A stretch of 64,000 nt of DNA from Allomuricauda sp. (GCA_017795045.1 CP051244.1:369033-433032); one strand, 5' to 3'; positions 8,635 to 18,493 are shown, counted from the stretch's first letter. Notes: a model not told the origin generated them from the letters alone. Program-made: numbers and translations.

Positions 8635-8835
8635 ATGGCAGTTTTAAAAGTAATCGAAGTATTGGCTAATTCTGATAAGGGATGGGAAGACGCGGCCAAA
8701 AATGCGTTGGAGCAAGCCTCAAAATCGGTAAAGAATATCCGTTCCATCTACATCAATGAACAAAGTGCCACTGTGAAGGATGGAAAAATTGACGACTATA
8801 GAGTCAATGTAAAAATTACGTTCGAAGTTAAATGA
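8635..8835 (+). CDS. Dodecin family protein
   Basis: 66 residues, the standard dodecin length. Dodecins assemble into hollow dodecamers that bind and store flavins (riboflavin, FMN) in the cytoplasm. The sequence shows the family pattern MAVLKVIEVLANSDKGWEDA at the start and VKNIRSIYINEQSATVKDG in the middle. It follows the Nfu gene after 70 bases and is followed by a good intrinsic terminator at 8858-8880, so it may end that transcript. Confidence 0.92.
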   Translation: MAVLKVIEVLANSDKGWEDAAKNALEQASKSVKNIRSIYINEQSATVKDGKIDDYRVNVKITFEVK

Positions 8836-8857
8836 CCCAAGAGCACAACACATAATC

Positions 8858-8880
8858 GCGCCCTTATGGGCGCTTTTTTT
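8858..8880 (+). terminator. Intrinsic terminator after the dodecin gene
   Basis: GCGCCC-TTAT-GGGCGC stem-loop followed by seven T residues. Placed 22 bases after the dodecin stop and just before the DUF255 gene. Confidence 0.9.
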
Positions 8881-8896
8881 GTTTAAAAAACATCGT

Positions 8897-11011
8897 ATGC
8901 CAAAGAAAGTTCTCCTCATATTGGCCTTGGCCACCCTAATCCTCAGTTGCAATCAAAAACCCAACAAAGTGTCGCATAAATACACCAATGCCCTAATTCA
9001 TGAAACCAGTCCCTATCTGTTGCAACACGCCCATAATCCCGTAAACTGGGAAGCTTGGAGTCCAGAGGTATTGGAACGTGCCCAAAAAGAAGACAAGCCT
9101 TTGCTCATCAGCATAGGGTATGCGGCATGCCATTGGTGCCACGTTATGGAAAAAGAGTGCTTTGAAGATGAGGAAGTGGCCCAAATGATGAACGATAACT
9201 TCATCAATATTAAAATTGACCGCGAAGAACGGCCCGATGTGGACCAAATCTACATGGATGCCATTCAAATGATATCAGGAAATGGGGGTTGGCCCTTGAA
9301 CATTGTTGCCCTACCCGATGGAAAACCGTTCTGGGGCGCCACTTATCTCCCCAAGGACAATTGGATAAAATCATTGGAGCAAATTGTTCAACTCTACAAA
9401 AATGATAAGGCAAGGGTCACCCAATATGCCACGGACCTCGCCGGAGGTATCCATGCCATTAATTTGGTGGAAACCGATACAGAATCCGACCTATATTCGC
9501 TGGACCAGTTGGACACCGCCGTAAACCAATGGTCACAACATTTTGACCCCAGTTTGGGAGGATACCAAAGGGCACCCAAATTCATGATGCCCAACAACTG
9601 GGACTTTTTATTGCACTATGCTACCACAAGGAACAAACCTGAGCTCATGGAACAGGTGAACACCACCCTTACCCGAATGGCCTATGGAGGGGTCTATGAC
9701 CACGTGGGAGGGGGATTTTCCAGATATGCCGTGGACACCAAATGGCACGTGCCCCATTTTGAGAAGATGTTATATGACAACGGTCAATTGGTAAGCCTAT
9801 ATGCAAAAGCCTATGCCGTGACCAAAAACGAGCTCTATAAACAGGTCGTGGAATCGACCATTGGATTTGTCCAAGAGGAACTCTTGGATGAAAATGGAGG
9901 CTTCTATTCTTCCTTGGATGCCGATAGTTTGGATGAGCATGGAGAACTGGAGGAAGGCGCTTATTATGTTTGGACCGAAGGACAGCTGACCCAATTGCTG
10001 GGTGATGATTTCCCTATTTTTAAGGAATATTACAACATCAACCCTTATGGCCTTTGGGAAGAAGGAAATTATGTCCTGATTCGGGATAAGGGGGACGAGG
10101 AGATTGCCGAAAACCATGCAATTTCCGTTATGGAACTACAGGATAAAATGGCCAAGTGCCTTAAAATCCTAAAAAAAGAAAGGGCAAAACGTTCCAAGCC
10201 CAGATTGGACGACAAAATATTGACTTCATGGAACGGATTGATGCTAAAAGGCTTGGTGGACGCCTATCGATATTTAGGTAATGAAGCCTATTTGGAACTA
10301 GCCTTGAAAAATGCCCGCTTTCTGGAAAAGGAAATGATCAAAAAAGACCACTCCCTGTTCCGGAACCATAAAGCCGGGAAAAGCAACATCAATGCCTTTT
10401 TGGAAGACTACGCCACAGTTATTGAAGCTTATTTGGCATTGTACGAAGTAACCTTTGATGATACTTGGCTGAACCATTCCAAAAAACTACTGGACTACAC
10501 CAAACAGCATTTTAGGGATGAAGCGTCCGGGATGTTCTTTTTCACCTCGGATGAAGACCATTCCTTGATTCGTAGAAGCATTGAAACCAACGACAATGTC
10601 ATTTCCGCCTCCAATTCCATCATGGCCAAGAACCTTCTCAAGTTCCATAAACTTTATACAGAGGAAGATTATGACGACATAGCCCGCCAGATGGTGAAAA
10701 ATGTACAAAAGGATTTTGACCGAAGTGCCCAAGGTTTTGCCAACTGGCTGCATGTGATCCTCTATGAGAATCAGAATTTCTATGAAATTGCCTTGGTTGG
10801 CGATAATTACAAAGCATTGGGCAAGGAAATCGGCACACACTATCTACCCAACAGTATTTTGGTGGGCTCCGGACAAGATGGAAACCTGGAGCTCCTCAAA
10901 AACAGGCATGTGGATGGAGAAACCTTGGCTTATGTATGTATCGAGGGTACTTGCAAGCTCCCGGTCACCACTTCGGAAGGGGTCATGCAGCAAATACAGT
11001 CCTTCCAATAG
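8897..11011 (+). CDS. DUF255 thioredoxin-fold lipoprotein (YyaL/SSP411 family)
   Basis: 704 residues from ATG 8897. The signal peptide ends in LILSC (lipobox, Cys18), so it is probably a lipoprotein. An N-terminal thioredoxin-like DUF255 domain (about 30-190) contains YAACHWCHVMEKECF with the CxxC pair. A long alpha/alpha-barrel region follows, resembling N-acylglucosamine epimerase-type glycosidase folds (for example HFEKMLYDNGQL, LTSWNGLMLKGL). The family is widespread, but its reaction is not established. The reading frame begins inside the preceding terminator, so the later ATG is chosen. Confidence 0.88.
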   Translation: MPKKVLLILALATLILSCNQKPNKVSHKYTNALIHETSPYLLQHAHNPVNWEAWSPEVLERAQKEDKPLLISIGYAACHWCHVMEKECFEDEEVAQMMNDNFINIKIDREERPDVDQIYMDAIQMISGNGGWPLNIVALPDGKPFWGATYLPKDNWIKSLEQIVQLYKNDKARVTQYATDLAGGIHAINLVETDTESDLYSLDQLDTAVNQWSQHFDPSLGGYQRAPKFMMPNNWDFLLHYATTRNKPELMEQVNTTLTRMAYGGVYDHVGGGFSRYAVDTKWHVPHFEKMLYDNGQLVSLYAKAYAVTKNELYKQVVESTIGFVQEELLDENGGFYSSLDADSLDEHGELEEGAYYVWTEGQLTQLLGDDFPIFKEYYNINPYGLWEEGNYVLIRDKGDEEIAENHAISVMELQDKMAKCLKILKKERAKRSKPRLDDKILTSWNGLMLKGLVDAYRYLGNEAYLELALKNARFLEKEMIKKDHSLFRNHKAGKSNINAFLEDYATVIEAYLALYEVTFDDTWLNHSKKLLDYTKQHFRDEASGMFFFTSDEDHSLIRRSIETNDNVISASNSIMAKNLLKFHKLYTEEDYDDIARQMVKNVQKDFDRSAQGFANWLHVILYENQNFYEIALVGDNYKALGKEIGTHYLPNSILVGSGQDGNLELLKNRHVDGETLAYVCIEGTCKLPVTTSEGVMQQIQSFQ

Positions 11012-11088
11012 GATTAACATTTGTTTACATCTCATTCTTTTCGATTTCACGGATTATTATTTAGTTTGCCCCAAACCAAAAAAAGCAT

Positions 11089-11910
11089 ATGGAAGAATTC
11101 AAAAATTATCAAGACTACATAGATCAAGCTTGGGAATGGACCTTGAGCATGTTGCCCAATCTTATCTTGGCCATCGTTATATTTTTTGTGGGATTATGGA
11201 TCATACGTTTCATCAATAAGATGGTACGTAGATTTTTCCAAAGGAAGGATTACGATGAGACCTTGGAATCCTTTTTGCAAAGCTTTATAAGCATCGCCCT
11301 AAAAGTATTGCTATTTGTCTTGGTGGTTACCCAACTCGGCGTAAAAACGTCTTCCTTGGTGGCCATGATCGGTGCCGCAGGTCTTGCCATAGGTTTGGCC
11401 CTACAAGGATCTTTGGCCAATTTTGCCGGCGGGGTACTTCTATTGATCTTTAAACCCTTCAAGGTCGGGGATTGGATCTCCGCGCAAGGCGTGGATGGAA
11501 CCGTGAAGGAAATAAGCATTTTCAACACCAAACTCAGCACATTTGGCAATCAGGTTGCCATAATCCCCAACGGACAACTGTCCAACGGGAATATTGTAAA
11601 CTACAATATGGAAAATACCCGAAGGGACAAGTTTGATGTGGGAATTGGGTATGGGTCCAATATCAAGGAAGCCAAAGACATCCTTTTGAAAATCTGCGCG
11701 GACAACCCCAATATCCTTACCGAACCTGCCCCCGAAGTTTACGTAGGGGCCTTGGGTGACAGTTCCGTAAACCTAACCTTGCGTTTTTGGGCCAATACCG
11801 ATGTGTTCTGGCCAGCGCATTTTTATGTAATCGAAGAGGCCAAGCTTCGCTTTGATGCCGCTGGGATTGAGATTCCTTTCCCACAGCGTGTGGTGCACCA
11901 AGCCGATTAA
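11089..11910 (+). CDS. Small-conductance mechanosensitive channel (MscS family)
   Basis: Inner-membrane tension-gated channel of 273 residues that releases solutes during osmotic downshock. Three predicted transmembrane helices lie in the first 120 residues. The third is the glycine/alanine-rich pore helix (GAAGLAIGLALQGSLANFAGG), followed by the MscS beta domain (KVGDWI, GTVKEI, IPNGQL) and the C-terminal cage region. Length equals the compact E. coli-type MscS. Its stop codon shares the four bases TTAA with the convergent tsaB stop, so no terminator separates them. Confidence 0.95.
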   Translation: MEEFKNYQDYIDQAWEWTLSMLPNLILAIVIFFVGLWIIRFINKMVRRFFQRKDYDETLESFLQSFISIALKVLLFVLVVTQLGVKTSSLVAMIGAAGLAIGLALQGSLANFAGGVLLLIFKPFKVGDWISAQGVDGTVKEISIFNTKLSTFGNQVAIIPNGQLSNGNIVNYNMENTRRDKFDVGIGYGSNIKEAKDILLKICADNPNILTEPAPEVYVGALGDSSVNLTLRFWANTDVFWPAHFYVIEEAKLRFDAAGIEIPFPQRVVHQAD

Positions 11911-12584
11911 GCTTTCTTTTTGCCCTGTAGGACAAAATCCTTTAGATAGTAGGGTTCAAAATAGGCGACATCCTCAAAGTGTCCCGCTTCATATTTTTTA
12001 TGGGCCAATTGTGCCATTTCGTTTGCGGAAGGTGTTATCGAAACATCAAACCTAAAGTTGGGATGTTGGAGGAGGTCCTTGCATTTTTGGGCACCGCTGC
12101 CCACAATATGGACTTCTTTATGGGCCGTGTATTCCCCAAATGAGTCTTCGGTGATGATTTCGGCCTTGGTTTCACTGATTTCTTGATGGTCTGCATCAAA
12201 TACCGCCGAATATACCTCCATCCTACGGGCATCCAAAACCGGTATGATCAGTCCATCACCCTTTAGGGTGACCTGATGCACCATACTTTCCAAGGTAGGA
12301 ATGGAAATCAGCGGAAGGTCCAATGAAAAACAAAGTCCCTTTGCCGCGGATACTCCAATACGGAGTCCCGTATACGAACCAGGTCCCTTGCTTACTGATA
12401 CGGCATCCAAGTCTGAAAAAGACAAAGAAGCCCCTTGCAAGGCTTCCTTGATAAAAATGTGCAATTGTTCTGAATGGGAGTATTCCATGGCATTGTTTTC
12501 CTTAAGGAAAACAACAGTATCTCCATCGGAGATGCTCACAGAGCAATTGGTGGTCGCGGTTTCTAAATTGAGTATTCTGGCCAT
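11907..12584 (-). CDS. tsaB: tRNA threonylcarbamoyladenosine factor TsaB
   Basis: 225-residue ASKHA-fold partner of TsaD, needed with TsaC and TsaE to make the N6-threonylcarbamoyladenosine modification at position 37 of ANN-decoding tRNAs. Diagnostic stretches are ILNLETATTNCSVS at the N-terminus and SKGPGSYTGLRIGVSAAKGL (about 68-87). I start at ATG 12584; the in-frame GTG upstream is weaker. It begins 16 bases after the stop of the TolC gene and so looks like the last gene of the efflux operon, though functionally unrelated. Confidence 0.93.
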   Translation of the reverse strand: MARILNLETATTNCSVSISDGDTVVFLKENNAMEYSHSEQLHIFIKEALQGASLSFSDLDAVSVSKGPGSYTGLRIGVSAAKGLCFSLDLPLISIPTLESMVHQVTLKGDGLIIPVLDARRMEVYSAVFDADHQEISETKAEIITEDSFGEYTAHKEVHIVGSGAQKCKDLLQHPNFRFDVSITPSANEMAQLAHKKYEAGHFEDVAYFEPYYLKDFVLQGKKKA

Positions 12585-12600
12585 AGCGGCCACAAAGATA

Positions 12601-13950
12601 CTAGTTTAAGGAAATGGGCAAACCAAAGTAGAACTCCAAAATTTTCAATCTAAAGATATAATCGTATTTGGTACGGATCACTTCAGCTTCTGCATTGTCC
12701 ACCCTGGCCTGTGCCTGACTAAAATCAAAGGCATTCATTAGCCCTACATTAAAACGTTCTTTGGCATATTCATGGGCCAATCTACGTGCTTCCAAGGTTT
12801 TCAGGGCTGCCTCATAGGCTTTCTCAAAAGTGCCCACATCCACATAGGCTTGTTGCACGGTGGTCTCCAAATCCAACTTGTCCTGCTCCAATTGCAACTT
12901 GGCCTTTTGCAAACTGATTTCGGAGCGTTTTACGCTATTTTTGGTCCTCCATCCGTTAAAGATGGGCACACTCAACTGCGCTCCGTAGGAGATACCATCG
13001 AATATCCACAACTGATCGGTGAAATTTGGGGTATACACCCCTCCATTTCCATCGGGAATTTGGGTCACATCCGAATACCTTGATCCATACTGAAAAAATG
13101 CGGTTAAGCTGGGATAGTAGGCTCCCTTGGCTATTTTTAGGTCTTCCTCCGCCAAATCCACGGAAGATTCCGAGAACTTTATATCACTTCTAAAGCTTAC
13201 AGCCTTGTCAAAAATCACCTTGGCCGAATTGCTAAGGATATCGGAAGGAGGCACTTCGAACTCTTCCTCGGCGATATCAAAATTTTCATAATCGGTAATT
13301 TGAAGCAATTGCGCTAAATTCACCCTAGAGATGAGCACCATACTCTCCCCGTTCACAATCTGTTGTTCCTGGCTTGCTGCTGTGGCCTCTATCTCCAAAA
13401 GATCACCTTTGGGCACCACTCCGGATTCCACGAGTTCCTTGGTACGTTTTAAATCCTGCTCGGTCACCGCATATTGCGCCTTAAAAGTTTTCAATTGCTC
13501 TTTGTTGGACAGTACCTGTAAATAGGCATTGGCCACATTCAATCGAATGTCATCCTTAAGGTTGTCCAATCTGTATTGATTGGCAATGGCATTGAGCTTG
13601 GCCCTATTGAGCTGCCGCATATTGCGCAATCCATCAAATAAGGTAATATTGGAGCTTATACCGGCATTCACATTGAACGCCGTGCTATTGGTAGGCAAGT
13701 TGTTGGTAGGATTAATGGAAAATCCCGTGTTACTGGATACGGATGTAGATCCGTTTAAATCCGGGAGCATATTTCCCAAGGCATCCGACTTGTCTATTTT
13801 GGCGTTCTCAAGATCCAATTCAAATTGTTCAACGGTCAGATTGTGCTCCATGGCATATTGCACACACTCTAACAAGGTCCATTTACGAACCTGCGCTTGG
13901 GAGAGGGATATGGCAAAAAGGAGCACTACGGCTGTTATGATATTTCTCAT
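12601..13950 (-). CDS. TolC-family outer-membrane efflux protein
   Basis: Outer-membrane channel subunit of 449 residues, forming the exit duct for the ABC exporter encoded upstream. Signal peptide MRNIITAVVLLFAISLSQAQ, then the duplicated helical TolC repeats (LENAKIDKSDALGNMLPDLNGS; SLQKAKLQLEQDKLDLE) typical of the family. Start chosen at ATG 13950 because it begins the signal peptide; the longer open frame overlaps the adaptor gene. It follows the adaptor gene after 37 bases in the order ATPase, permease, permease, adaptor, TolC. Confidence 0.93.
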   Translation of the reverse strand: MRNIITAVVLLFAISLSQAQVRKWTLLECVQYAMEHNLTVEQFELDLENAKIDKSDALGNMLPDLNGSTSVSSNTGFSINPTNNLPTNSTAFNVNAGISSNITLFDGLRNMRQLNRAKLNAIANQYRLDNLKDDIRLNVANAYLQVLSNKEQLKTFKAQYAVTEQDLKRTKELVESGVVPKGDLLEIEATAASQEQQIVNGESMVLISRVNLAQLLQITDYENFDIAEEEFEVPPSDILSNSAKVIFDKAVSFRSDIKFSESSVDLAEEDLKIAKGAYYPSLTAFFQYGSRYSDVTQIPDGNGGVYTPNFTDQLWIFDGISYGAQLSVPIFNGWRTKNSVKRSEISLQKAKLQLEQDKLDLETTVQQAYVDVGTFEKAYEAALKTLEARRLAHEYAKERFNVGLMNAFDFSQAQARVDNAEAEVIRTKYDYIFRLKILEFYFGLPISLN

Positions 13951-13987
13951 TCGTTTTTTGATTTTGTTCTTGGAAACAGTGGCTTTT

Positions 13988-15100
13988 TTATTCTGCATCA
14001 CTTTTCTTTTCGAGCTTGTTCCAGATCTTGACCTTGGCCTTTTCATCAAGTCCTGAAACCACTTCCACATCAATGCCGTCACTGACACCCAGTTCCAAAT
14101 CCTTACGTTCAAACTCGTTCTCACCTACTTCAATTTCCACATAAGGCTTTTCGGTTTCCTTGTCAAACTGTAGCAAGGCTTCCTTGATGGCCAATACATC
14201 CTTTTTCTCCTCCAAGACAATGGAGGCATTGGCACTATATCCTGCCCTTACATAAGTGGTGCTATCGGTCAGGGCCAAATCCCCTTCAATCTTAAATTGG
14301 ACGGCACCTTCTTCCTCAACTCCCTTTGGGGCGATGAACTTTAGATTTGCCGAGAACTTTTCCGTTTCAAGGGCACCCAAACTAATATCCAAGGGCATTC
14401 CCACATGTAATTTTCCAACTTCGGCCTCGTCCACTTCGCCTTCAAAGATCATTTTGGACATATCTGCAATCGTGGCAATGGTAGTACCGTCGTTGAAATT
14501 GTTACTCTGGATCACCTGATCACCTTCCTTAACCGGTATCTCCAGAATGGTTCCGGATACCGTGGCCCTGATGTTGGTATTGGCACTGGCAGAGCCTCCG
14601 GACGATCCTTTTTTAATGATCTGGTAATCGGCACGGGCATTTTGCAATTCCTGGGTAGCTTGGTCGAAGGTCAACTTTAGGTTATTGAAATCCTGGCTGG
14701 AGATCACACCTTTATCAAACAACACTTTATTTCGATCATACTCGATCTTGGCATTGTTCAATGACAGCTCGGCGTTACGGACCCTCCCTGCCGCTTGGTT
14801 CAAGGATTGCTCGTTGGGGACCACCTTGATCACTGCGATTAGGTCTCCTGCATTGACCTTGACCCCTTCTTCCAAAATAATCTTATCTATAATCCCAGAT
14901 ATTTGGGGTTTTATGTTGATTTCATCCTCTGGAATGACCTTTCCGGTAACAATCACCTTGTTTACAATGTCCTTTCGCTCCACGGTCTCAGTTTTGTAGA
15001 GCTCTGCCGGTGTACTGTTTTGTTTGAGAAAGTATACGGTAGCGGCCAAAATACCTACGACCAAAACCCCAATCAATCCGTACTTTACATATTTGTTCAT
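13988..15100 (-). CDS. Periplasmic adaptor (HlyD/MacA-type) of ABC exporter
   Basis: 370-residue membrane-fusion protein linking the inner-membrane ABC permeases to TolC. One N-terminal transmembrane anchor (about 7-27) is followed by the split lipoyl/barrel-sandwich domain (VIPEDEINIKPQISGIIDKI... RATVSGTILEIPVKEGDQV). Between its halves lies an alpha-helical hairpin (about 105-165), and then beta-barrel and membrane-proximal domains. This arrangement is that of MacA. Substrate is unknown; known relatives export macrolides, peptides or siderophores. Confidence 0.92.
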   Translation of the reverse strand: MNKYVKYGLIGVLVVGILAATVYFLKQNSTPAELYKTETVERKDIVNKVIVTGKVIPEDEINIKPQISGIIDKIILEEGVKVNAGDLIAVIKVVPNEQSLNQAAGRVRNAELSLNNAKIEYDRNKVLFDKGVISSQDFNNLKLTFDQATQELQNARADYQIIKKGSSGGSASANTNIRATVSGTILEIPVKEGDQVIQSNNFNDGTTIATIADMSKMIFEGEVDEAEVGKLHVGMPLDISLGALETEKFSANLKFIAPKGVEEEGAVQFKIEGDLALTDSTTYVRAGYSANASIVLEEKKDVLAIKEALLQFDKETEKPYVEIEVGENEFERKDLELGVSDGIDVEVVSGLDEKAKVKIWNKLEKKSDAE

Positions 15101-15134
15101 TATGACTAATTTGATTCGTTATTATTTGTATTGA

Positions 15135-16391
15135 TTATTCTTCCCTTAATGCTTCGATGGGCCTTACCTTAACTGCCCTGTTTGCCGGTAACAGTCCAAT
15201 GAGTACACTCAGACCAACCATTAAGACAAACGATATGACAAACTGCGGTATGCTGATCATGGGATTGGCAAAGGGAAAATCGTCCCCACTGCCCCACATG
15301 GAATTCATGATGGCCAATATCCCCACGGAAATGGCAAACCCTACCAGTCCGGCGAAGGCCGTCAACACAATGGCCTCAACCACAATCTGACGTTTCACAA
15401 TTTTAGGCGTGGCCCCCAAGGCCCTTCGCACTCCAATCTCCTTGGTACGCTCCTTTACGGTAATCAACAGGATATTACTGATAGCAATGACACCTGCCAA
15501 CAGGGTAAAAATCCCCACAAAAAAGGAAAATCCTTGTAGTACCATGGTAAAACTGGTGATGTTGTTGAATATCTCGGACATATCGAAACTACCAATGGCC
15601 CGATCATCATCCGGATGGATATCGTACTTATGTTTGAGAATATCCTTGATCTGCTTTTCCACAAAAGGAACCGGGGTTTTGGATTCCACGGCTATGGCCA
15701 TCCACCCCATGCGATCTCCAGAGTTGAAAGCTTTTTGAAAGGTGGTAAAAGGAATAAACACGGCATTCTCCCCATCAATATTGATATTGTTGTTGGGTTT
15801 ATAGATTCCGACCACCGCAAAGTACACCCCATTGATGCGGATATCCTGCCCAATGGCATTCTCCCCTTTATCAAATAAAAGCTTGTAGGTTTCCTCTCCA
15901 ATGACACAAACCTTCTTGGAGTGTTCAATATCAGTTTGGTTCAGGAACCTGCCCTCCACTAATTTCTTTTTGGTAATCTCGTCAATCTCGGGGTAATCCC
16001 CATAAACTGCCGAACCACTGGTCTGTCCGTTTCTATACACGCTGACCACACTTCTATGGCTGCCCAATTCTATACGTGGGGCCAACACCTCGATTTCTGG
16101 AATCTGTTTTTTCAAGATCTCGGCGTCTTCAATCTTGTACCGAATCCTTCTGCCCCTTTCAAACCCTTTATAGGGTTCCGATGTGGATTGTCCCCAAACA
16201 AAAAGGCTATTGGAAGCCGTTCCCGCAAATATCTTGTTGAATCCATTGCTCATTCCATTGGCAGACCCCAACAGCAGCACCAAAATGACCATGGCAAAGA
16301 TAACCCCCAACATGGTAAGGAAGGTCCTGAACATATTTTTGCCCAGCGTATGAAAAATCTCTATCCACAAGTCCCTATCAAATAACCACAT
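15135..16391 (-). CDS. ABC transporter permease (MacB/FtsX type), second
   Basis: 418 residues with one N-terminal transmembrane helix, a large periplasmic MacB-type core domain (about 45-270) and three C-terminal transmembrane helices with the FtsX segment TVKERTKEIGVRRALGATPK. This is a permease without its own ATPase domain. Its paralogue lies directly upstream (3 bases between them), so the exporter is probably a heterodimer of permeases served by the single ATPase gene. Acts in the inner membrane. Confidence 0.92.
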   Translation of the reverse strand: MWLFDRDLWIEIFHTLGKNMFRTFLTMLGVIFAMVILVLLLGSANGMSNGFNKIFAGTASNSLFVWGQSTSEPYKGFERGRRIRYKIEDAEILKKQIPEIEVLAPRIELGSHRSVVSVYRNGQTSGSAVYGDYPEIDEITKKKLVEGRFLNQTDIEHSKKVCVIGEETYKLLFDKGENAIGQDIRINGVYFAVVGIYKPNNNINIDGENAVFIPFTTFQKAFNSGDRMGWMAIAVESKTPVPFVEKQIKDILKHKYDIHPDDDRAIGSFDMSEIFNNITSFTMVLQGFSFFVGIFTLLAGVIAISNILLITVKERTKEIGVRRALGATPKIVKRQIVVEAIVLTAFAGLVGFAISVGILAIMNSMWGSGDDFPFANPMISIPQFVISFVLMVGLSVLIGLLPANRAVKVRPIEALREE

Positions 16392-16393
16392 AA

Positions 16394-17623
16394 CTATTTA
16401 TCACTAAGTGCAACAATGGGTTTAACATTAGCGGCTTTCATGGCCGGTATAAGACCAGCCAAAACACCAGCAACAATCAAGATAATGGTGGCGGTAATGA
16501 CCGTGGATGCATTTACAGAGGGGTTGCTAAATGCGGGGGTCTGAAACATGGGACCTACAGCCGCCAGTATCATCCAAGCGAACAATAATCCGATAAATCC
16601 GGATAATGCGGTAATAAAAATAGACTCCAAGAGCACCAAATTTATAATCTGCCTAGGCCTTGCCCCCAATGCTTTCCGCACTCCTATTTCCTTGGTGCGC
16701 TCCTTAATGGTAAATACCATAATGTTTCCTATCCCTACAATGCCCGCAACCAGGATAAGGAAGCCAACCCCAATACCAATACCTCTTAAAACAGCCGTAA
16801 AACTGCTGATGTCATCAAAGGCCTCTGCATAATTCCAGACATACAGTCCGGCCTGGTCCTCAGGGTCTATCTTGTGCCTTCTTTTCATGACATCCTCCAG
16901 TTTCCCGGAAAATTCCAACGCCTTGGCCAAATCATAGGTAGGGTTATAGGTAAGTGCTATGACATTGATATTATTGGTGTTCCCGTAAATACGCTGGTAC
17001 GTGGTCACTGGGGCATAGATTCCTCGTTCGGCATTGTCATCCCCATCATCCGTGAACACCCCAATCACCCGAAAGGACAAATTATTGAGTTCCACAAATT
17101 TTCCAAGGGGGTCTTCTTTCTTAAAAAGATCTTCGGCCACTTTTCGTCCGATTACCACCACCTTGGCTTTGTTTATGAGATCGGCTTCATTGAAATATCT
17201 TCCGGACATGATCAAGGTCTTTTCAATGGCCTGATGGTCTGGATGGGTGGCCTGCACGTTGTAAGAACCGGTTTCGCTTTTATATCGGGCCGTGACATTG
17301 GCATAATATCTGGAGCTTAGGTACTCTATGTCATCAGCAAAGCTTTTCTTGACATACTCCAGATCTTCATTTTTTAATTGGATGCGCCTCCCTGCCTCAA
17401 ACCCACCGTAGGCTTTTGAGGTGGTCCCGGGACGGATAAAAATGGTATTGGTGGCATCGTCATTGAACTGGCCCAAAAACCCATTCTGCATTCCATTGAC
17501 GGAAGCCAGGAGCATTACCAAGATAAAGATGGCCCACCCTACGGAAAAACCTGTTAAGAAGGTCCTTAGCTTGTTGGTCTTTATGGTATTGAATATTTCT
17601 TGCCAGACGTCTCGATCAAACAT
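16394..17623 (-). CDS. ABC transporter permease (MacB/FtsX type), first
   Basis: 409 residues with the same plan as the next gene: transmembrane helix, periplasmic core domain, three C-terminal helices, and FtsX segment TIKERTKEIGVRKALGARPR. The N-terminal phrases FDRDVWQEIFNTI (here) and FDRDLWIEIFHTL (next gene) show they are tandem duplicates. Its start overlaps the end of the ATPase gene by 8 bases, which indicates coupled translation. Confidence 0.92.
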   Translation of the reverse strand: MFDRDVWQEIFNTIKTNKLRTFLTGFSVGWAIFILVMLLASVNGMQNGFLGQFNDDATNTIFIRPGTTSKAYGGFEAGRRIQLKNEDLEYVKKSFADDIEYLSSRYYANVTARYKSETGSYNVQATHPDHQAIEKTLIMSGRYFNEADLINKAKVVVIGRKVAEDLFKKEDPLGKFVELNNLSFRVIGVFTDDGDDNAERGIYAPVTTYQRIYGNTNNINVIALTYNPTYDLAKALEFSGKLEDVMKRRHKIDPEDQAGLYVWNYAEAFDDISSFTAVLRGIGIGVGFLILVAGIVGIGNIMVFTIKERTKEIGVRKALGARPRQIINLVLLESIFITALSGFIGLLFAWMILAAVGPMFQTPAFSNPSVNASTVITATIILIVAGVLAGLIPAMKAANVKPIVALSDK

Positions 17624-18317
17624 ATTGCCCTGCCCTTACCTGTTCAATTTTCTTGTCTTCCACAATCACCCCATCCTTAAGGTGTACAATACGTTTGCAC
17701 ATATGCGCAATATCTTCTTCGTGGGTCACTACCAAAATGGTATTCCCCTCGTCATTGATCTGTTGGATCAAGTCCATAACCTCATAGGAAGTTTTACTGT
17801 CCAATGCCCCGGTAGGTTCATCTGCCAACAATACTTTGGGTTCCGCGGCCATGGCACGTGCAATGGCCACCCGCTGTTTTTGCCCACCGGACAATTCGCT
17901 GGGTAAATGATGGGCCCATGGTTTGAGTCCTACTTTCTCCAAATATTGCATCGCTTTTTCCTGACGCTCCTTTCTGGGAACTTTTTGGTAGTATAGAGGC
18001 AGTGCCACGTTTTCCAAGGCACTTTTGTAATTGATGAGATTGAAGGATTGGAAAATAAATCCCAAAAACTTGTTCCTGTATTGGGCTGCCTTGGTCTCGC
18101 TCAGGTTCTTGATTGGAACCCCATCCAAGGTATATTCCCCGGAATCGGCGCCATCCAACATCCCCAGTATGTTCAAGAGTGTAGATTTTCCAGATCCTGA
18201 AGACCCCATGATGGCCACCAGTTCGCCATCCTCTACTTTAAAATTGATCCCTTTTAAAACATGTAGGGAATTGCTCCCCATTTTATAGGACTTGTGAAGA
18301 TCCTTGATTTCAATCAT
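17616..18317 (-). CDS. ABC transporter ATP-binding protein (LolD/MacB type)
   Basis: 233-residue nucleotide-binding subunit. Walker A GSSGSGKST (38-46), signature LSGGQ (142-146) in ELSGGQKQRVAIARA, Walker B VLLADEP (162-168) and the switch His in LVVTHEED. Sequence style is that of the MacB/LolD/YbbA subgroup, which powers extracytoplasmic work rather than simple transport. First gene of a five-gene exporter operon; a palindrome at 18346-18373 lies just upstream of its ATG. Confidence 0.95.
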   Translation of the reverse strand: MIEIKDLHKSYKMGSNSLHVLKGINFKVEDGELVAIMGSSGSGKSTLLNILGMLDGADSGEYTLDGVPIKNLSETKAAQYRNKFLGFIFQSFNLINYKSALENVALPLYYQKVPRKERQEKAMQYLEKVGLKPWAHHLPSELSGGQKQRVAIARAMAAEPKVLLADEPTGALDSKTSYEVMDLIQQINDEGNTILVVTHEEDIAHMCKRIVHLKDGVIVEDKKIEQVRAGQYV

Positions 18318-18345
18318 AATTGGTCATGTTAGCTATCCAATATCA

Positions 18346-18373
18346 ACTTCTGTATGTAAGACATACAAGTTGT
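18346..18373. promoter_or_regulatory. Candidate operator palindrome upstream of efflux operon
   Basis: TGTATGT (18351-18357), AAG, ACATACA (18361-18367) form a perfect 7-base inverted repeat, with further pairing (AACTT / AAGTT) outside apart from one extra base. It lies 30-55 bases before the ATPase start, where a repressor or activator would be expected to bind. No regulator gene adjoins the operon. Confidence 0.45.
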
Positions 18374-18493
18374 TGAATTGTTACAAGAATTATTGAAATT
18401 TTTTGTTAAATGATTGATAACAAGGATTTCTTACCCCCTAAAGCATAGGTTTTGATACCATCAATGGAACAAATTGAGAAAAATCAGGTTTTC

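Noticed and set aside
13951-14124. N-terminal extension of the TolC gene into the adaptor gene
   Set aside because: The extension lacks signal-peptide character and overlaps the adaptor's coding frame; the ATG at 13950 begins a clean signal peptide.
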